NCBI RefSeq assembly: GCF_029869925.1
Contig: NZ_CP118605.1
Location: 992,001-1,056,000 of the forward strand
Reading direction: 5' to 3'
Source: Microbulbifer bruguierae
GTDB lineage: Bacteria; Pseudomonadota; Gammaproteobacteria; Pseudomonadales; Cellvibrionaceae
DNA length: 64,000 bases
Part shown: piece after piece, positions 17,330-27,922 of the stretch
How the letters are laid out: each line of letters opens with the position of its first letter
How positions within the stretch are numbered: position 1 is the stretch's first letter
Notes under the pieces: generated by a model
Database searches by the model: none
What the model was told of the DNA's origin: nothing
What the model saw: the letters and a program-made list of their open reading frames with translations, nothing else
Translations under genes and position numbers: made by a program

Positions 17330-18361
17330 ATGTCCGGTCGAAAGAAAAACAAGAATCGCCACCGCGGCCAGCCCCCCCACGAGTTGCTCAACGAGCTCAA
17401 CTCCCTGCGGGAACTGCTCGGAAGTGATATGGAAGCGGACATCCCCCTGCTCGACAACATCGCCGAGCCGGCACCCAGCGAACGCAGCCCTGGTACGCGC
17501 CCACCACACACACCCAACGCCGCACCGCGCCCCCTGAAAGAGGCCGACCTGCCCATTCTGTTCAGTCCGGTAGACGAAGAGCCGCTGGAAGACTTTACGC
17601 CACTACTCAGCGACGCTGACCGCGAGTTATTGCGCCCGCTACAGGACCTGCCGCGCCAAACCGAAACGATGCCGCGGCCTGAGACCACTGCCGCTGAAAC
17701 TGCAACAACGACTGATCCTGAGCTGCCCGCACAGGCGGACTCCGAGGAAATCACCGCAGAGATCGTCGAGGAGGTCATCGAGGAGATCGCCACTGACGAA
17801 GAAAACAAGGCGTTTGATCAGGGAATTTCCCGGAAAGAGTTTCAACCCGGTCTGTTCGATTCACCAGGAAAATCAGCGCCAACGCCCATTGAAAGTACAC
17901 CCCAGCCCACCGTGCAACAAAAGCCAGAGGCGCCGAAAAAGCCGGCAACCTCCCAGGGCAGGGAAAACCAAAAGCCCCATTCAGCAGTACCCAAGGCCAT
18001 CGTGCAGACATCCGATAACCCGTTCCTGCCCCCGCATATTCGCGCGCGCCTCACCGGTGGCAGAGTTCCGCGGCCCGACCCAATCCCCGCCGCCTCGTCT
18101 ATTCCCGCACCCATCCCCGCAGAGCCCGTACAAGTAGAACCCGCGGCTGTGGAAGCGATCGACCGGGATCTGGAGGTGGAAGAGGTACACGTGAATGCGG
18201 TAAGCGATATCGCCGCCAGCACTCCCGTGACTTCGGGCCCGAAAAACGAAAAAGAGCGCCTGATCGAACAGCTGGTAGCAGACCAACTACCAGAACTCGA
18301 GCGGCAGCTGCGTGCAAACATTACCGCACTGGTCGAAGAGATCTATTCCGAGTACGAATAA
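17330..18361 (+). CDS. Hypothetical protein between holC and valS
   Basis: The 343-residue protein has a basic N-terminus ([13 protein letters not shown]), a short conserved-looking helix ([15 protein letters not shown], about residues 13-27), a long Pro/Glu-rich, low-complexity middle that should be disordered, and an ordered C-terminal helix (about 295-343: [35 protein letters not shown]). Unnamed proteins with this layout occupy the same place in other gammaproteobacteria such as Pseudomonas. I chose the ATG at 17330, with AAAGG nine bases upstream, over the ATG at 17309. No function can be assigned; context suggests expression with holC and valS. Confidence 0.75.
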   Translation: MSGRKKNKNRHRGQPPHELLNELNSLRELLGSDMEADIPLLDNIAEPAPSERSPGTRPPHTPNAAPRPLKEADLPILFSPVDEEPLEDFTPLLSDADRELLRPLQDLPRQTETMPRPETTAAETATTTDPELPAQADSEEITAEIVEEVIEEIATDEENKAFDQGISRKEFQPGLFDSPGKSAPTPIESTPQPTVQQKPEAPKKPATSQGRENQKPHSAVPKAIVQTSDNPFLPPHIRARLTGGRVPRPDPIPAASSIPAPIPAEPVQVEPAAVEAIDRDLEVEEVHVNAVSDIAASTPVTSGPKNEKERLIEQLVADQLPELERQLRANITALVEEIYSEYE

Positions 18362-18503
18362 CGGGCGGTTATTCCGGACCTGCCACCGCCTTTGCCCCGC
18401 CGGACCCCGACGGTATAATTCCGCCCCTTTTGAATTTCACCGCCCCCGGTCAAATATTCTGACCGGGCGGCCAGCCCATACAACGCAAGGCACTCCCCCG
18501 CGC

Positions 18504-21275
18504 ATGGACAAGACATACCAGCCCAACGCCATCGAACAACAGTGGTACAAAACCTGGGAAGAGAACGGCTATTTCAAGCCTTCCGGCGATACCGCCGCCG
18601 ATCCCTACTGCATCATGATCCCGCCGCCGAACGTCACCGGCAGCCTGCATATGGGCCACGGCTTCCAGGAATCCATCATGGACGCCCTGATCCGCTACCA
18701 CCGCATGAAGGGTGACAACACCCTGTGGCAAGTGGGCACCGACCACGCTGGTATCGCCACCCAAATGGTAGTAGAGCGCCTGTTGGCGGCTGACGGTAAG
18801 ACCCGTCACGAGCTGGGTCGCGACAAGTTCATCGAGAAAGTGTGGGAGTGGAAGGAAGAATCCGGCGGCAACATCACCCGCCAGCTGCGCCGCCTGGGCG
18901 CCAGCCCGGACTGGTCCCGCGAACGCTTCACCATGGATGACGGCTTCTACAAGGCGGTGCAGGAAGTCTTTATCCGCCTGTATGAAGACGACCTGATCTA
19001 CCGTGGCAAGCGCCTGGTGAACTGGGATCCGAAACTGCACACCGCGATTTCCGACCTGGAAGTACTGAACGAGGAAGAGCAGGGTCACCTGTGGCACTTC
19101 CGCTACCCGCTGTCCGACGGCTCCGGCCACCTTGTCGTTGCCACCACCCGCCCGGAAACCATGCTCGGTGATACCGCGGTGGCGGTGCACCCGGAAGACG
19201 AGCGTTACAAGCACCTGATCGGCAAGACCATCAAACTGCCGCTGGCGGACCGTGAAATCCCGATTATCGGCGACGACTATGTCGACCGCGAATTCGGTAC
19301 CGGCTGTGTAAAAATCACCCCGGCGCACGACTTCAACGACTACGAGATGGGACAGCGCCACAACCTCGAGATGATCAACATCCTCGACGCCGACGCCAAT
19401 CTGAACGACGCCGTGCCGGAAAAATACCGCGGCATGGAGCGCTTCGCCGCGCGCCAGCAGATCGTCGACGATCTCGACGCCCTCGGCTGCCTGGAAAAAA
19501 TCGAACCGCACACCTTGAAAGTGCCCCGCGGTGACCGCTCTGGCGTAGTCATTGAACCGTGGCTCACCGACCAGTGGTACGTAAAAACCCAGCCGCTGGC
19601 GGACGAGGCCATCAAGGTCGTAGAAGACGGTCGCGTCAACTTCGTGCCAAAAAACTACGAAAACATGTACTTCTCCTGGATGCGCGATATCCAGGACTGG
19701 TGTATCTCCCGCCAGCTGTGGTGGGGCCACCGCATTCCCGCGTGGTACGACAACGACGGCAACGTCTACGTCGGCCGCAGCGAAGAGGAAGTCCGCGCGA
19801 AGCACAACCTTGGCGATATCGAACTGCGCCAGGACGACGACGTACTCGACACCTGGTTCTCCTCCGGCCTGTGGACCTTCGGCACCCTGGGCTGGCCGGA
19901 AGAAACCCCGGAGCTGGCGGCGTTCCACCCCACCTCGGTGCTGGTCACCGGCTTCGACATCATCTTCTTCTGGGTCGCGCGCATGATGATGCTGACCCTG
20001 TACTTCAAGAAGGAAGTGCCCTTCCACACCGTGTATGTACACGGCCTGGTGCGCGACAGCCACGGCCAGAAGATGTCCAAGTCCAAGGGCAATGTGCTCG
20101 ACCCCATCGACCTGATCGACGGTATCGACCTGGAAAGCCTGGTGCAGAAGCGCACCGCCGGGATGATGGTGCCGCACCTGCGCGAGAAGATCGAAAAGCA
20201 GACCCGCAAGGAATTCCCGGAAGGCCTCGCCTCTTACGGCACTGACGCCCTGCGCTACACCTACTACTCGCTGGCTTCTACCGGACGCGATATCAAGTTC
20301 GACGTGGGCCGTATCGAGGGTTTCCGCAACTTCTGTAACAAGATCTGGAACGCGTCCCGTTACGTGCTGCAGAATTGTGAAGGTCACGACTGCGGGCAGG
20401 ACGGCAGCGAGGATTTCGAACTGTCTATCGCCGATCGCTGGATCATCTCCCTGCTGCAGCGCACCGAGATCACCGTCAAAGAGGCAATCGACACCTACCG
20501 TTTCGACCTGGCCTCCCAGGCCCTGTACGACTTTATCTGGGGCGAGTACTGCAGCTGGTACCTGGAACTGTCCAAGCCGGTACTGTGGGACGACAACGCC
20601 TCAGACGCGGTGAAGAAAGGTACCCGCCGCACCCTGATCCGCGTGCTGGAAACCATCCTGCGCCTGGCGCACCCGCTGATGCCGTTTATCACCGAGGAAA
20701 TCTGGCAGCGCGTGAAGGATCTTGCCGGCCAGCCCGGCGATACGATCATGCTGCAGAAGTACCCGATAGCGAACGAGCATCGCATCGACGAGAATGCCGA
20801 AGCCGCGATCGTCTGGCTAAAAGGTGTGATCGAAGGTGTGCGTAATATCCGCGGTGAGATGAATATCTCCCCGGCGAAAAAGATCCCGCTGATCCTGCGC
20901 GGTGGTGCCGAGCAAGATGCCAGCCTGCTGAAGCAGACCCGTAGCCTGCTTTCGAAACTGGCAAGCCTGGAGTCCATCGACTGGCTGGAAACTGGCAGCG
21001 AAGCACCGGCTTCCTCAACCGCACTGGTTGGCGAGCTGGAACTGCTGGTCCCCATGGCTGGCCTGATTGATGTCGCTGCGGAAAGCGCGCGCCTGCAGAA
21101 GGAAATCGACAAGCTGGGCAAGGAGCTGACTCGGATTTCCGGCAAGCTCAACAACCCCAAGTTTGTGGACAAGGCGCCGCAGGAAGTCGTGGATAAGGAA
21201 AAAGCCAGGCTGGCGGAAATGGAGAGCGCACGGGCGCGTTTCGAGCAGCAGCTGGAATCATTGAAGAACCTCTAG
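18504..21275 (+). CDS. valS: Valyl-tRNA synthetase
   Basis: ValS charges tRNA-Val. The 923-residue product begins with the class I core [17 protein letters not shown], has the HIGH-type motif HMGH at 49-52, a CP1 editing domain (about 190-400, with [19 protein letters not shown]) and KMSKS at 523-527, an anticodon-binding helical domain and a C-terminal coiled coil (about 855-923) that contacts the tRNA. The frame is open upstream to 18312, but the synthetase homology begins at the ATG at 18504. Spacing from the upstream gene is 142 bases, so it may have its own promoter. Confidence 0.97.
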   Translation: MDKTYQPNAIEQQWYKTWEENGYFKPSGDTAADPYCIMIPPPNVTGSLHMGHGFQESIMDALIRYHRMKGDNTLWQVGTDHAGIATQMVVERLLAADGKTRHELGRDKFIEKVWEWKEESGGNITRQLRRLGASPDWSRERFTMDDGFYKAVQEVFIRLYEDDLIYRGKRLVNWDPKLHTAISDLEVLNEEEQGHLWHFRYPLSDGSGHLVVATTRPETMLGDTAVAVHPEDERYKHLIGKTIKLPLADREIPIIGDDYVDREFGTGCVKITPAHDFNDYEMGQRHNLEMINILDADANLNDAVPEKYRGMERFAARQQIVDDLDALGCLEKIEPHTLKVPRGDRSGVVIEPWLTDQWYVKTQPLADEAIKVVEDGRVNFVPKNYENMYFSWMRDIQDWCISRQLWWGHRIPAWYDNDGNVYVGRSEEEVRAKHNLGDIELRQDDDVLDTWFSSGLWTFGTLGWPEETPELAAFHPTSVLVTGFDIIFFWVARMMMLTLYFKKEVPFHTVYVHGLVRDSHGQKMSKSKGNVLDPIDLIDGIDLESLVQKRTAGMMVPHLREKIEKQTRKEFPEGLASYGTDALRYTYYSLASTGRDIKFDVGRIEGFRNFCNKIWNASRYVLQNCEGHDCGQDGSEDFELSIADRWIISLLQRTEITVKEAIDTYRFDLASQALYDFIWGEYCSWYLELSKPVLWDDNASDAVKKGTRRTLIRVLETILRLAHPLMPFITEEIWQRVKDLAGQPGDTIMLQKYPIANEHRIDENAEAAIVWLKGVIEGVRNIRGEMNISPAKKIPLILRGGAEQDASLLKQTRSLLSKLASLESIDWLETGSEAPASSTALVGELELLVPMAGLIDVAAESARLQKEIDKLGKELTRISGKLNNPKFVDKAPQEVVDKEKARLAEMESARARFEQQLESLKNL

Positions 21276-21300
21276 TGGTCAGTTAATAGACCCACAAATA

Positions 21301-21336
21301 AAAAATGGCGAACCAGAAATGGTTCGCCATTTTTTT
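21301..21336 (+). terminator. Rho-independent terminator after valS
   Basis: A perfect stem of AAAAATGGCGAACCA and TGGTTCGCCATTTTT around a GAAA loop ends in seven T residues, 26 bases after the valS stop. The A-run on the other side would let it also serve the minus-strand beta-helix gene. Confidence 0.92.
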
Positions 21337-21388
21337 AGGTTAAAGCCTTACTTGGGACGCGGCCGGACAGACAGGGGCTAAATATAGA

Positions 21389-23065
21389 CTATATGGCCGA
21401 TGCGGAGCGCCGTCCCGGCTCCCCTACGATAATCCTGAAATCCGCATCGACAGCACCCCAGGTCAACATTTTCAACCCATTGTTACCGAGCAGCGAAGGC
21501 AGGCGTAGCTCTTTTAATGGGCTGCCGACGTCCAAATCACGAACGACAATTTTGTATTCATCGACAGTAACCGGAACCGTTACCGACTTGCCTGACTGAA
21601 AGACAGCTGCAGCCTCGAACGAAATACCAACGAGGGGGACAGAGCTCCACAACACCAGACCGTCTTTGGATGTGTGATCAATCTTTACAATCCTGGGATA
21701 CTCAGTATAAGTAGATCCCTTAAATCTGAAAGGTGGATAGTCACTGATACCACCCTGTTCATAAGCTCCGATATCAGGAGCAAGACCCGAAAATTTAACG
21801 CGGTAACCGTTTACGGAAACCTCCTGCCCAGCGTCAACCACCGCTTCAGATCTTTCCACCAGACCCACGTCGTCGCTGAATTGAAACTCGGGCAGGTAAA
21901 CATTCTTACCCTGCAGCGCACTTATTGAAAACGGTACGTTAACCAGATTGCTTTCGACCCGATAGCTATCGTGAAAGCTTTTTGATTTTAACGGATCGAC
22001 GCCATCGATAAATTGATGGGCGTTATTGATATATTGCAAATTCCTGGATTCGCCGCCAGTGGCGATCGGACGATCCCCCAGCCAGCTATTATTGAAAACG
22101 AGGAACGGACCTGAAGGCACCGGCCCGTGATCTTCAAACTTGAGGATTTTACCCCCGGTATGCTCTCCCTGCAGTTTCCTCCTACTAATGCCGATATTCC
22201 TGAAAACATACCAATCCCCACCCGAAACCTCAGTAAACGAGAAGTAGCCGTGAGCATCCAGGATTTTATTATGGTGAACCCACCAGTTGGTTGCATCAAC
22301 TTCTGGCTCTACCGGATTATCCCGGATGTTGTGGAATTCATTATTGTATATTTCGATATTCTTGTTCATCAGGCCAGGTTTGTTCTTCTTGCTTTTCAGG
22401 CGAACCCCATTGAAGGCATTGGTGATTTTACTGTTTCTGACAATCACACTGCCGGATATATCATTAGCATAAATCAGGCTTCCATTTAAATGCTTGTAGT
22501 CGCCGTGATGGGATTCTGACCAGGGAATTTTTCCATATACATCCCCGCTCGGATCCTGATTCCAGAACACCGAATCTATAAGGATATGATGTGTATCTAT
22601 GCCTTTTGCCAATATCGGGTACCTGCCCTCAAGAAAAGACAGGTCTTTAAAAGTGAAGTATCGCGAATCCTGCAGGACAACTGAAATCTGCCCGCACCCA
22701 CTGAATTGCACATTTGCAATTTCGACAAATTGCGAATCTTTGAACCCGAGACAGAACTGCTGCTCAGTTGAAGATACTTCAATAACTGTTTGATCCCCGG
22801 CTCCCGAGATTTTTATCGGCTCCTCGGGAGTCCCGACCAACTTCATTGCCACTCCCAATTTGTGGACTCCGGGAGACAGGATTATAGAATCACCTTGCCG
22901 CGCCTTTTCCACCGCCTCGTTAAATGTATATGTGTCGGGGGCTTTCGCCAGCGTCTCATTCGCTGCTACTGCATAAGTCTCACCCGCAACCGACCTCGCG
23001 TCGAACACGAAAAACAGCAAAAAAAACACACAGACTGCACGAACCGTATATTTATCCTTAAACAA
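21389..23065 (-). CDS. Secreted right-handed parallel beta-helix protein
   Basis: The protein (558 residues) has a signal peptide (about residues 1-28: VCVFFLLFFVFDARSVAGE) and then repeated short strands typical of a parallel beta-helix: FNEAVEKARQGDSIILSPGVHKL, a row of GxxxxVxIxNxxF-like turns between about 70 and 330, and a C-terminal Ig-like part. The opening resembles PL6 (chondroitinase B/alginate lyase) proteins, but I cannot place the catalytic residues, so a lyase assignment is only a possibility. I prefer the TTG at 23065, seven bases behind AAGGAG; an ATG at 23089 is in frame but has no such site. It follows the TonB receptor gene closely and may form an operon with it. Confidence 0.7.
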   Translation of the reverse strand: MFKDKYTVRAVCVFFLLFFVFDARSVAGETYAVAANETLAKAPDTYTFNEAVEKARQGDSIILSPGVHKLGVAMKLVGTPEEPIKISGAGDQTVIEVSSTEQQFCLGFKDSQFVEIANVQFSGCGQISVVLQDSRYFTFKDLSFLEGRYPILAKGIDTHHILIDSVFWNQDPSGDVYGKIPWSESHHGDYKHLNGSLIYANDISGSVIVRNSKITNAFNGVRLKSKKNKPGLMNKNIEIYNNEFHNIRDNPVEPEVDATNWWVHHNKILDAHGYFSFTEVSGGDWYVFRNIGISRRKLQGEHTGGKILKFEDHGPVPSGPFLVFNNSWLGDRPIATGGESRNLQYINNAHQFIDGVDPLKSKSFHDSYRVESNLVNVPFSISALQGKNVYLPEFQFSDDVGLVERSEAVVDAGQEVSVNGYRVKFSGLAPDIGAYEQGGISDYPPFRFKGSTYTEYPRIVKIDHTSKDGLVLWSSVPLVGISFEAAAVFQSGKSVTVPVTVDEYKIVVRDLDVGSPLKELRLPSLLGNNGLKMLTWGAVDADFRIIVGEPGRRSASAI

Positions 23066-23132
23066 CTTGTCACTCCTTGACCAACCCATGTCAGATTACA
23101 TTTTAAACAGCCTTCAGACTTGGCTACTCGAA

Positions 23133-25235
23133 TTAGAATTCGTAGCGGATATCACCGAAAACACTTCTAGGCTCGCCAATAAAATACCGGTCACCACCGG
23201 CCAGGCTGGAAAAGTCCGCCCGCTCGGCATAGTCGACATTTGCCAGATTATTGATTCGCAGACCCAAATTCAATCGCGGATTCAACTGATGTCGCATACG
23301 CATATACAGCAGATCGTGCCCCTCATAACGGTGCACATTTTCAATATCTGTGTAATAGCTTCCTATCCCCTGCCATTGCAATTCCACCCGGGTGCCTTTC
23401 GCCAGCTCCCTACCCAGAACCAGGCTGTGCTGTCGCCTGGGTGCGGTATCGATGTCGTTGCCCTTTGTTTCGATCAACGCCCCACTGCCAGGTTCGCTGA
23501 CATCGCTGGTGTAGCGATGGCGAGCGAAGTCGCCGGAAAAGGACAGATCCCAATGCCGTGCGAATTGCCATGCGAGTTCGTACTCTACACCGTAGTGCCG
23601 GGTCTCACCGTCACTCAGATTCAGGCGGTCTGAGGACTGAAAAATCACATCGGATTTTTCCATGTAGTAACCGGCGATACGCCAGCGCAGATTGTCGCTA
23701 CCACGGCTCAACCCCAGCTCAATACTGTCGATAGATTCTGAGTCGAGTTCTGCCTCCATCTGACCATTCTGCAACCGGTAGAGTTCTGCAGCCTGGGGCG
23801 CGCGATAGCCATGGGCCAGGCGCAGGCTGCCGGCCAAGCCCGGATGGAATACATGCTCCAGTGCGGCATTGAAGGAGAGATTGGCAAAGCGATCGCGGCG
23901 ATCATCCGGGCGGCTGTAACGGCAACCGATGGCGCCCGTAAATCCGTTGATACAGAAAGAACCATCTTCCGCAGTATCTCCACTGCGCATAAGGTTATCG
24001 TAATCATATTCCAGAGCTTCCCAACGACTACCGAACGTTAGCCTGCTGTGTTCCGCAACCTCCAGCTCCGCGTTGGCAAATACCGCCAGCAGAGCTCCGG
24101 TAACCTGGTAATCGTATTGGCGCCCGCCAGGAAAGGAAGAAAAGCCTTCACTCTGGGTCTGCTTTAACCAGGCATCGGTGACTTCCAGATCCGCACCGCT
24201 GGTTAGAGCGACGCTGTCACTGAAGCTATGCAGGTAACTGGACTGCACACCAGCGCCCTGCTGGCCATTTTCTTCCAGCGGCGTCCCCGGTAGAAAGTGC
24301 ATCAGAAAGGCCATGTCCGTATGCCGGACATAGGGGGTAAGTAACCATCGGTCACCGGAATCCGTGTGGTACTCAAAGCGTGTCTGCAACCGCGCGGACT
24401 GGCTGTCTCGGAAGGCTTCCGGATTGGGGTTTTCACGCTTTCTGTGCGGATCTTTATAGGCATCCTTACCAGTGACATAACCCGCGGTTTCCTGGTTCAG
24501 GTTGCTGAAACTCACCAGCGTGCGTGCATACCAGCGGTCGCCGAGGTAATCATGGCGGACAGACAATTTTTGCTGGTCGTAGCCGGAATCCATTTTGTAG
24601 CCACCGTCGCGGCTGCCGCTTAGCCCCAGCCGGATCCCGTTGCGGCCAACAGTATTACTATAGGCTGACGTCACCCGCGTAAAATCATTCGCACCCTGCT
24701 CCAGTCCCAAGCGCCACCGCAACGATTCTGCCGGTGCTTCACTCAGCAGGCGAATCACCCCGTGCTGGGCATCAGAACCGTAGAGCACACTGGCGGGACC
24801 GCGCAACACCTGTATTTTTTGAGCCTGCGAAAGCGGCAGGTCAAACAGTTGATTGACGTTGCAAAAACCAGCACCGCGTACCGAAATATCACCTTCAAGC
24901 ACCGCAAAAGCACCGCAACTACCGGCGCCGGTCAACACCGGGGAGCGGATGGCAGTGAGATGTTCCTGGCCGTTGCCCCGGCTTATCCAGACTCCAGGTA
25001 TGGCCGAAAATAATTCTGAGGGGTGGGTGGATGAACGCAGGTCGATAGCCGAAGAATCAACGACTGAAGAGGCAGTGCTATTGTCACCAGCCTCCTTGAG
25101 CGTCTGAGTTTCCGTTACCGTAATTGTTTCCAGGATTTCGCTGCGGGGCTCCGCCAACCCATCAGCGTAAACAGACGATGCCAGCAGCGCGGAAAACAAA
25201 CCCGCCGAAAAGCGTTTAGCCATATACGTCAACAT
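23133..25235 (-). CDS. TonB-dependent outer-membrane receptor
   Basis: This 700-residue receptor has a signal peptide ending near SVYADG (residue 26), a TonB-box-like stretch (ILETITVTETQ, about 34-44), a plug domain with SELFSAIPGVWISRGNGQEHLTAIRS and IQVLRGPASVLYGSDAQHGVI (about 75-165), and a 22-strand barrel ending in GDIRYEF with C-terminal Phe. Two plug cysteines (GSCGAF, about 107, and GFCNVN, about 122) flank a loop and probably form a disulfide. Substrate unknown. It is downstream of the retropepsin/transglutaminase/ATP-grasp group on the same strand and upstream of the beta-helix gene. The ATG at 25223 is an alternative start. Confidence 0.93.
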   Translation of the reverse strand: MLTYMAKRFSAGLFSALLASSVYADGLAEPRSEILETITVTETQTLKEAGDNSTASSVVDSSAIDLRSSTHPSELFSAIPGVWISRGNGQEHLTAIRSPVLTGAGSCGAFAVLEGDISVRGAGFCNVNQLFDLPLSQAQKIQVLRGPASVLYGSDAQHGVIRLLSEAPAESLRWRLGLEQGANDFTRVTSAYSNTVGRNGIRLGLSGSRDGGYKMDSGYDQQKLSVRHDYLGDRWYARTLVSFSNLNQETAGYVTGKDAYKDPHRKRENPNPEAFRDSQSARLQTRFEYHTDSGDRWLLTPYVRHTDMAFLMHFLPGTPLEENGQQGAGVQSSYLHSFSDSVALTSGADLEVTDAWLKQTQSEGFSSFPGGRQYDYQVTGALLAVFANAELEVAEHSRLTFGSRWEALEYDYDNLMRSGDTAEDGSFCINGFTGAIGCRYSRPDDRRDRFANLSFNAALEHVFHPGLAGSLRLAHGYRAPQAAELYRLQNGQMEAELDSESIDSIELGLSRGSDNLRWRIAGYYMEKSDVIFQSSDRLNLSDGETRHYGVEYELAWQFARHWDLSFSGDFARHRYTSDVSEPGSGALIETKGNDIDTAPRRQHSLVLGRELAKGTRVELQWQGIGSYYTDIENVHRYEGHDLLYMRMRHQLNPRLNLGLRINNLANVDYAERADFSSLAGGDRYFIGEPRSVFGDIRYEF

Positions 25236-25295
25236 GCGTGTACCGAAATCCCACTGTTTTCTGGCAGGCGAGAGAGATCGTGACGGCGGCAGGAA

Positions 25296-26282
25296 TCAGC
25301 GGGCGTTGCGGGCAGCAAAGTAATCCATGGAATAGGCCACCCGCTCTTCAACGTTTTTTTCCAACTGCTCAAGATCCATCGACTCGATGTGTTCCAGGCG
25401 CGTGCGCAGCCCCACTCCATTGGCGATCTGGATGGCGAGCCCCGGACGGGCATTAGCCTCCAGCAACAGTGGCCCGCGCTTGTGATCCAGTACGATGTCA
25501 CAGCCGAGATAGCCGAGGCCGGTCATTTCATAACAACTGGCGGCGAGGCTGACGAGGTCTTTCCAGCCGGGCACTTCCAGGTCGGAAAACGGCATCTGGG
25601 TATCCGGGTGAATATCCACCCGCAACCCGCGCTGCACCGCATGGGAAGCCTTCCCCGTGGCGAGATCGATGCCCACACCTACCGCACCCTGGTGCAGGTT
25701 GGCCTTGCCATCGGAATCGTGGGTGGAGCAGCGCAACATGGCCATAACCGGAAAGCCACGGAATACGATCACGCGAATATCCGGCACACCTTCGAAGGAG
25801 TATTTTTCAAACACCGGATCGAAGTCCACCAGTGCTTCGATCATCACCCGGTCCGGCTTGCCCCCGAGACTGTAAAGGCCACTGTGGATATTGCTCACAT
25901 GCCGCTGAATATCCAGGGCCGTGACTTTACTACCAGAGGGTTTCACGTAATCGTCGCCATCGCGGCCGACAATCACCAGGATACCCTTGCCCCCGGAGCC
26001 CCGCGCCGGCTTGATCACGAACTTCTGCAACGGCTCGATAACCTGCATGACCCGCGTGCGACTAGGCTGGGTTTCAAAGGCCGCGATCAGTTCGGGGACG
26101 GGAATCCGGTAACGCTTGGCCGCGCGTTTGGTATTGAGCTTGTCGTCCACGACAGGGTATTTGTCGCGGTCGTTGTAGCGCGCGATGTAGTGCACGTTGC
26201 GCGCATTCATTCCCAGCACCCCCAGCTTGCGCAGCTTGAAGGGCGAAACCAGGCCGCCGCGCAAAAAGGATGGCAACTGCAT
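25296..26282 (-). CDS. Alpha-L-glutamate ligase-like (RimK-related) ATP-grasp protein
   Basis: The 328-residue ATP-grasp protein belongs to the RimK-related group: the N-terminal GVLGMNARNVHYIARYNDRDKYP is characteristic, FVIKPARGSGGKGILVI (about 88-104) is the nucleotide loop, and LGCDIVLDHKRGPLLLEANARPGL (about 258-281) provides the metal-binding Glu/Asn. RimK-type enzymes add amino acids, often glutamate, to carboxyl groups; the acceptor here is unknown. Its ATG overlaps the stop of the upstream transglutaminase-7TM gene by one base (TGATG), so the two are translationally coupled. Confidence 0.9.
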   Translation of the reverse strand: MQLPSFLRGGLVSPFKLRKLGVLGMNARNVHYIARYNDRDKYPVVDDKLNTKRAAKRYRIPVPELIAAFETQPSRTRVMQVIEPLQKFVIKPARGSGGKGILVIVGRDGDDYVKPSGSKVTALDIQRHVSNIHSGLYSLGGKPDRVMIEALVDFDPVFEKYSFEGVPDIRVIVFRGFPVMAMLRCSTHDSDGKANLHQGAVGVGIDLATGKASHAVQRGLRVDIHPDTQMPFSDLEVPGWKDLVSLAASCYEMTGLGYLGCDIVLDHKRGPLLLEANARPGLAIQIANGVGLRTRLEHIESMDLEQLEKNVEERVAYSMDYFAARNAR

Positions 26283-27814
26283 CAGTGCACCAGCTGGCGG
26301 AACCGCGCCAGTTCGCCGAGACGATAACCGGTGTAGTTACCGATAATCATGATGAACCCCAGCAGTACCAGCAACAGCTCCGGGAAATTGAACGTCCAGT
26401 GTTCAATATAACGATTAGTCATCACCCACCAGGCGAGCACCGCCACAAGCAGACTGCCGCCCGCCTGTACCACAACCTCGTAGGGGCCATCCTCTTCCCA
26501 CACAATAGACATGCGCTCGATGGTCCAGGCAAGGATAATCATCGGGAAGAACGTGACCGTCAGCGCCTGCTCGATGCCAAGCTTGTAACTGACCACGCTG
26601 ATCGCGCCCATCAAAATCACCACCGTCACCACTACCGCCGCAATCCTTGCTACCAGCAGCAGGTTGAGCCTGCTGAGATAGAAGCGAATCCACAAACCGA
26701 GGATCAGGATCAGCACAAAGATTGCCAGGCCGGTGAATAGCTGAGTCTCGATAAATGCGATAGCCAGTAGTACAGGCATAAACGTACCGGAAGTGCGCAG
26801 GCCGACGAACACACGCAGCAGCACTACCACCAGCGCCCCCACTGGCACCAGCAGAATCAATTTGAAAATACTCTGCTGCTCAATAGGCAGACTGTAAATG
26901 GAGAAATCCACCAGCGCTTCTTTTTCCTGGCTGGTGCTCAACATGGCCACATCCCGGGCCGGTACATCATTGGCGATTACCGAGAAGGTCACCCCCGAAT
27001 TGTGCCCGCCTTCCACGTCCAGCAGGCTCTTGCCGCCACGCTGCCAGATAAAAAAGTTTTTGGGCACACCCGGTGAACCGCTCAGCGGCTCGAACACCAC
27101 CCAGCGCTTGCCATCGTAAATTTCCAGCAGGTCTTCCGGAGCCAGGCGCCGGCGATCATCTTCCAGATAAAGACCGCGAATACGGTGCGCGGGAATATCC
27201 GCCGCAGCCAATACCAGCAACGCCACATCAACAAAAGAGCGGTCTTTGTAATAGCCGAATATCAGGTTTCGATCCTGGTTCCGACTATCACCCAGGGCGG
27301 TGAGCAGCTCGGAGGTAAATGTGCGGATATCGGAAGAGCGTTGACGGCCGGTTTCCACCAGCGAATAAATGGCCTGGCGTACGGCTTCCTGCTCGCGGGC
27401 GCCAAGCAGCGGCTTGACCACCTCGGTACTCAGATCCAGCGGCTGCTCCAGTGCGGCCCCCGGGGTCTGGTGTACATCGAGCTGATAAAACAGGGACTGT
27501 ACCCCGGTGGCCCGACGCTTGGCCCAGACCGCGCGGTACTCGTCGTCCTCGCGGATTACATTGAAACCGTACCCGGACGAACTGAAGGTTTCCCCCAGTA
27601 CTTCCATATTGCGCTGTTCCCGCGGCAGCGTCAGCGCTGCTTTGGCCGGGCCACCTTCGGCAGTGAACCCGACCTTCGCTTCAATGGTCCAGACAGTGCG
27701 GTATTCACCGGGCAACAACGGGAAGCCCAGTTCAAAATGTTTATAAATGGTAAGACCGGCGCCCATCAGGGTGAGCAGCGCGGCGAGAATATAGACCTGA
27801 GCCCGTGGCGACAT
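26282..27814 (-). CDS. Inactive transglutaminase fused to seven membrane helices
   Basis: The 510-residue protein has an N-terminal membrane anchor (about residues 5-25), a periplasmic transglutaminase-like domain (about 130-270; LLVLAAADIPAHRIRGLYLEDD and WVVFEPLSG), and a C-terminal block of about seven membrane helices (about 315-495). The expected catalytic Cys of the transglutaminase fold is not seen where it should be (RSFVDVALLVLAAADIP), so the domain is probably inactive, as known for this family. I chose the ATG at 27814, behind GGGGA. With the ATP-grasp and retropepsin genes it forms a recurring three-gene module whose role is not established. Confidence 0.88.
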   Translation of the reverse strand: MSPRAQVYILAALLTLMGAGLTIYKHFELGFPLLPGEYRTVWTIEAKVGFTAEGGPAKAALTLPREQRNMEVLGETFSSSGYGFNVIREDDEYRAVWAKRRATGVQSLFYQLDVHQTPGAALEQPLDLSTEVVKPLLGAREQEAVRQAIYSLVETGRQRSSDIRTFTSELLTALGDSRNQDRNLIFGYYKDRSFVDVALLVLAAADIPAHRIRGLYLEDDRRRLAPEDLLEIYDGKRWVVFEPLSGSPGVPKNFFIWQRGGKSLLDVEGGHNSGVTFSVIANDVPARDVAMLSTSQEKEALVDFSIYSLPIEQQSIFKLILLVPVGALVVVLLRVFVGLRTSGTFMPVLLAIAFIETQLFTGLAIFVLILILGLWIRFYLSRLNLLLVARIAAVVVTVVILMGAISVVSYKLGIEQALTVTFFPMIILAWTIERMSIVWEEDGPYEVVVQAGGSLLVAVLAWWVMTNRYIEHWTFNFPELLLVLLGFIMIIGNYTGYRLGELARFRQLVH

Positions 27815-27922
27815 TCGCCAATCCCCAAATGGTTGTTTACTACAGCTTGTGGCCAATTATTCTTGCCGGGAAACGGCCGCTATGCCAGTAACCCGACCAC
27901 ATTTCCACGTTTACGTGTGAAA

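Noticed and set aside
18450..20387. Very long open frame (645 codons) on the minus strand
   Set aside because: It is the antisense of valS; GC-rich codon use opens the opposite frame. No ribosome-binding site, and the His/Val/Gln-rich product has no family pattern.
21389..23065. Firm assignment of the beta-helix protein as a PL6 lyase
   Set aside because: The fold resembles PL6 but the catalytic Lys/Arg pair could not be located with confidence.
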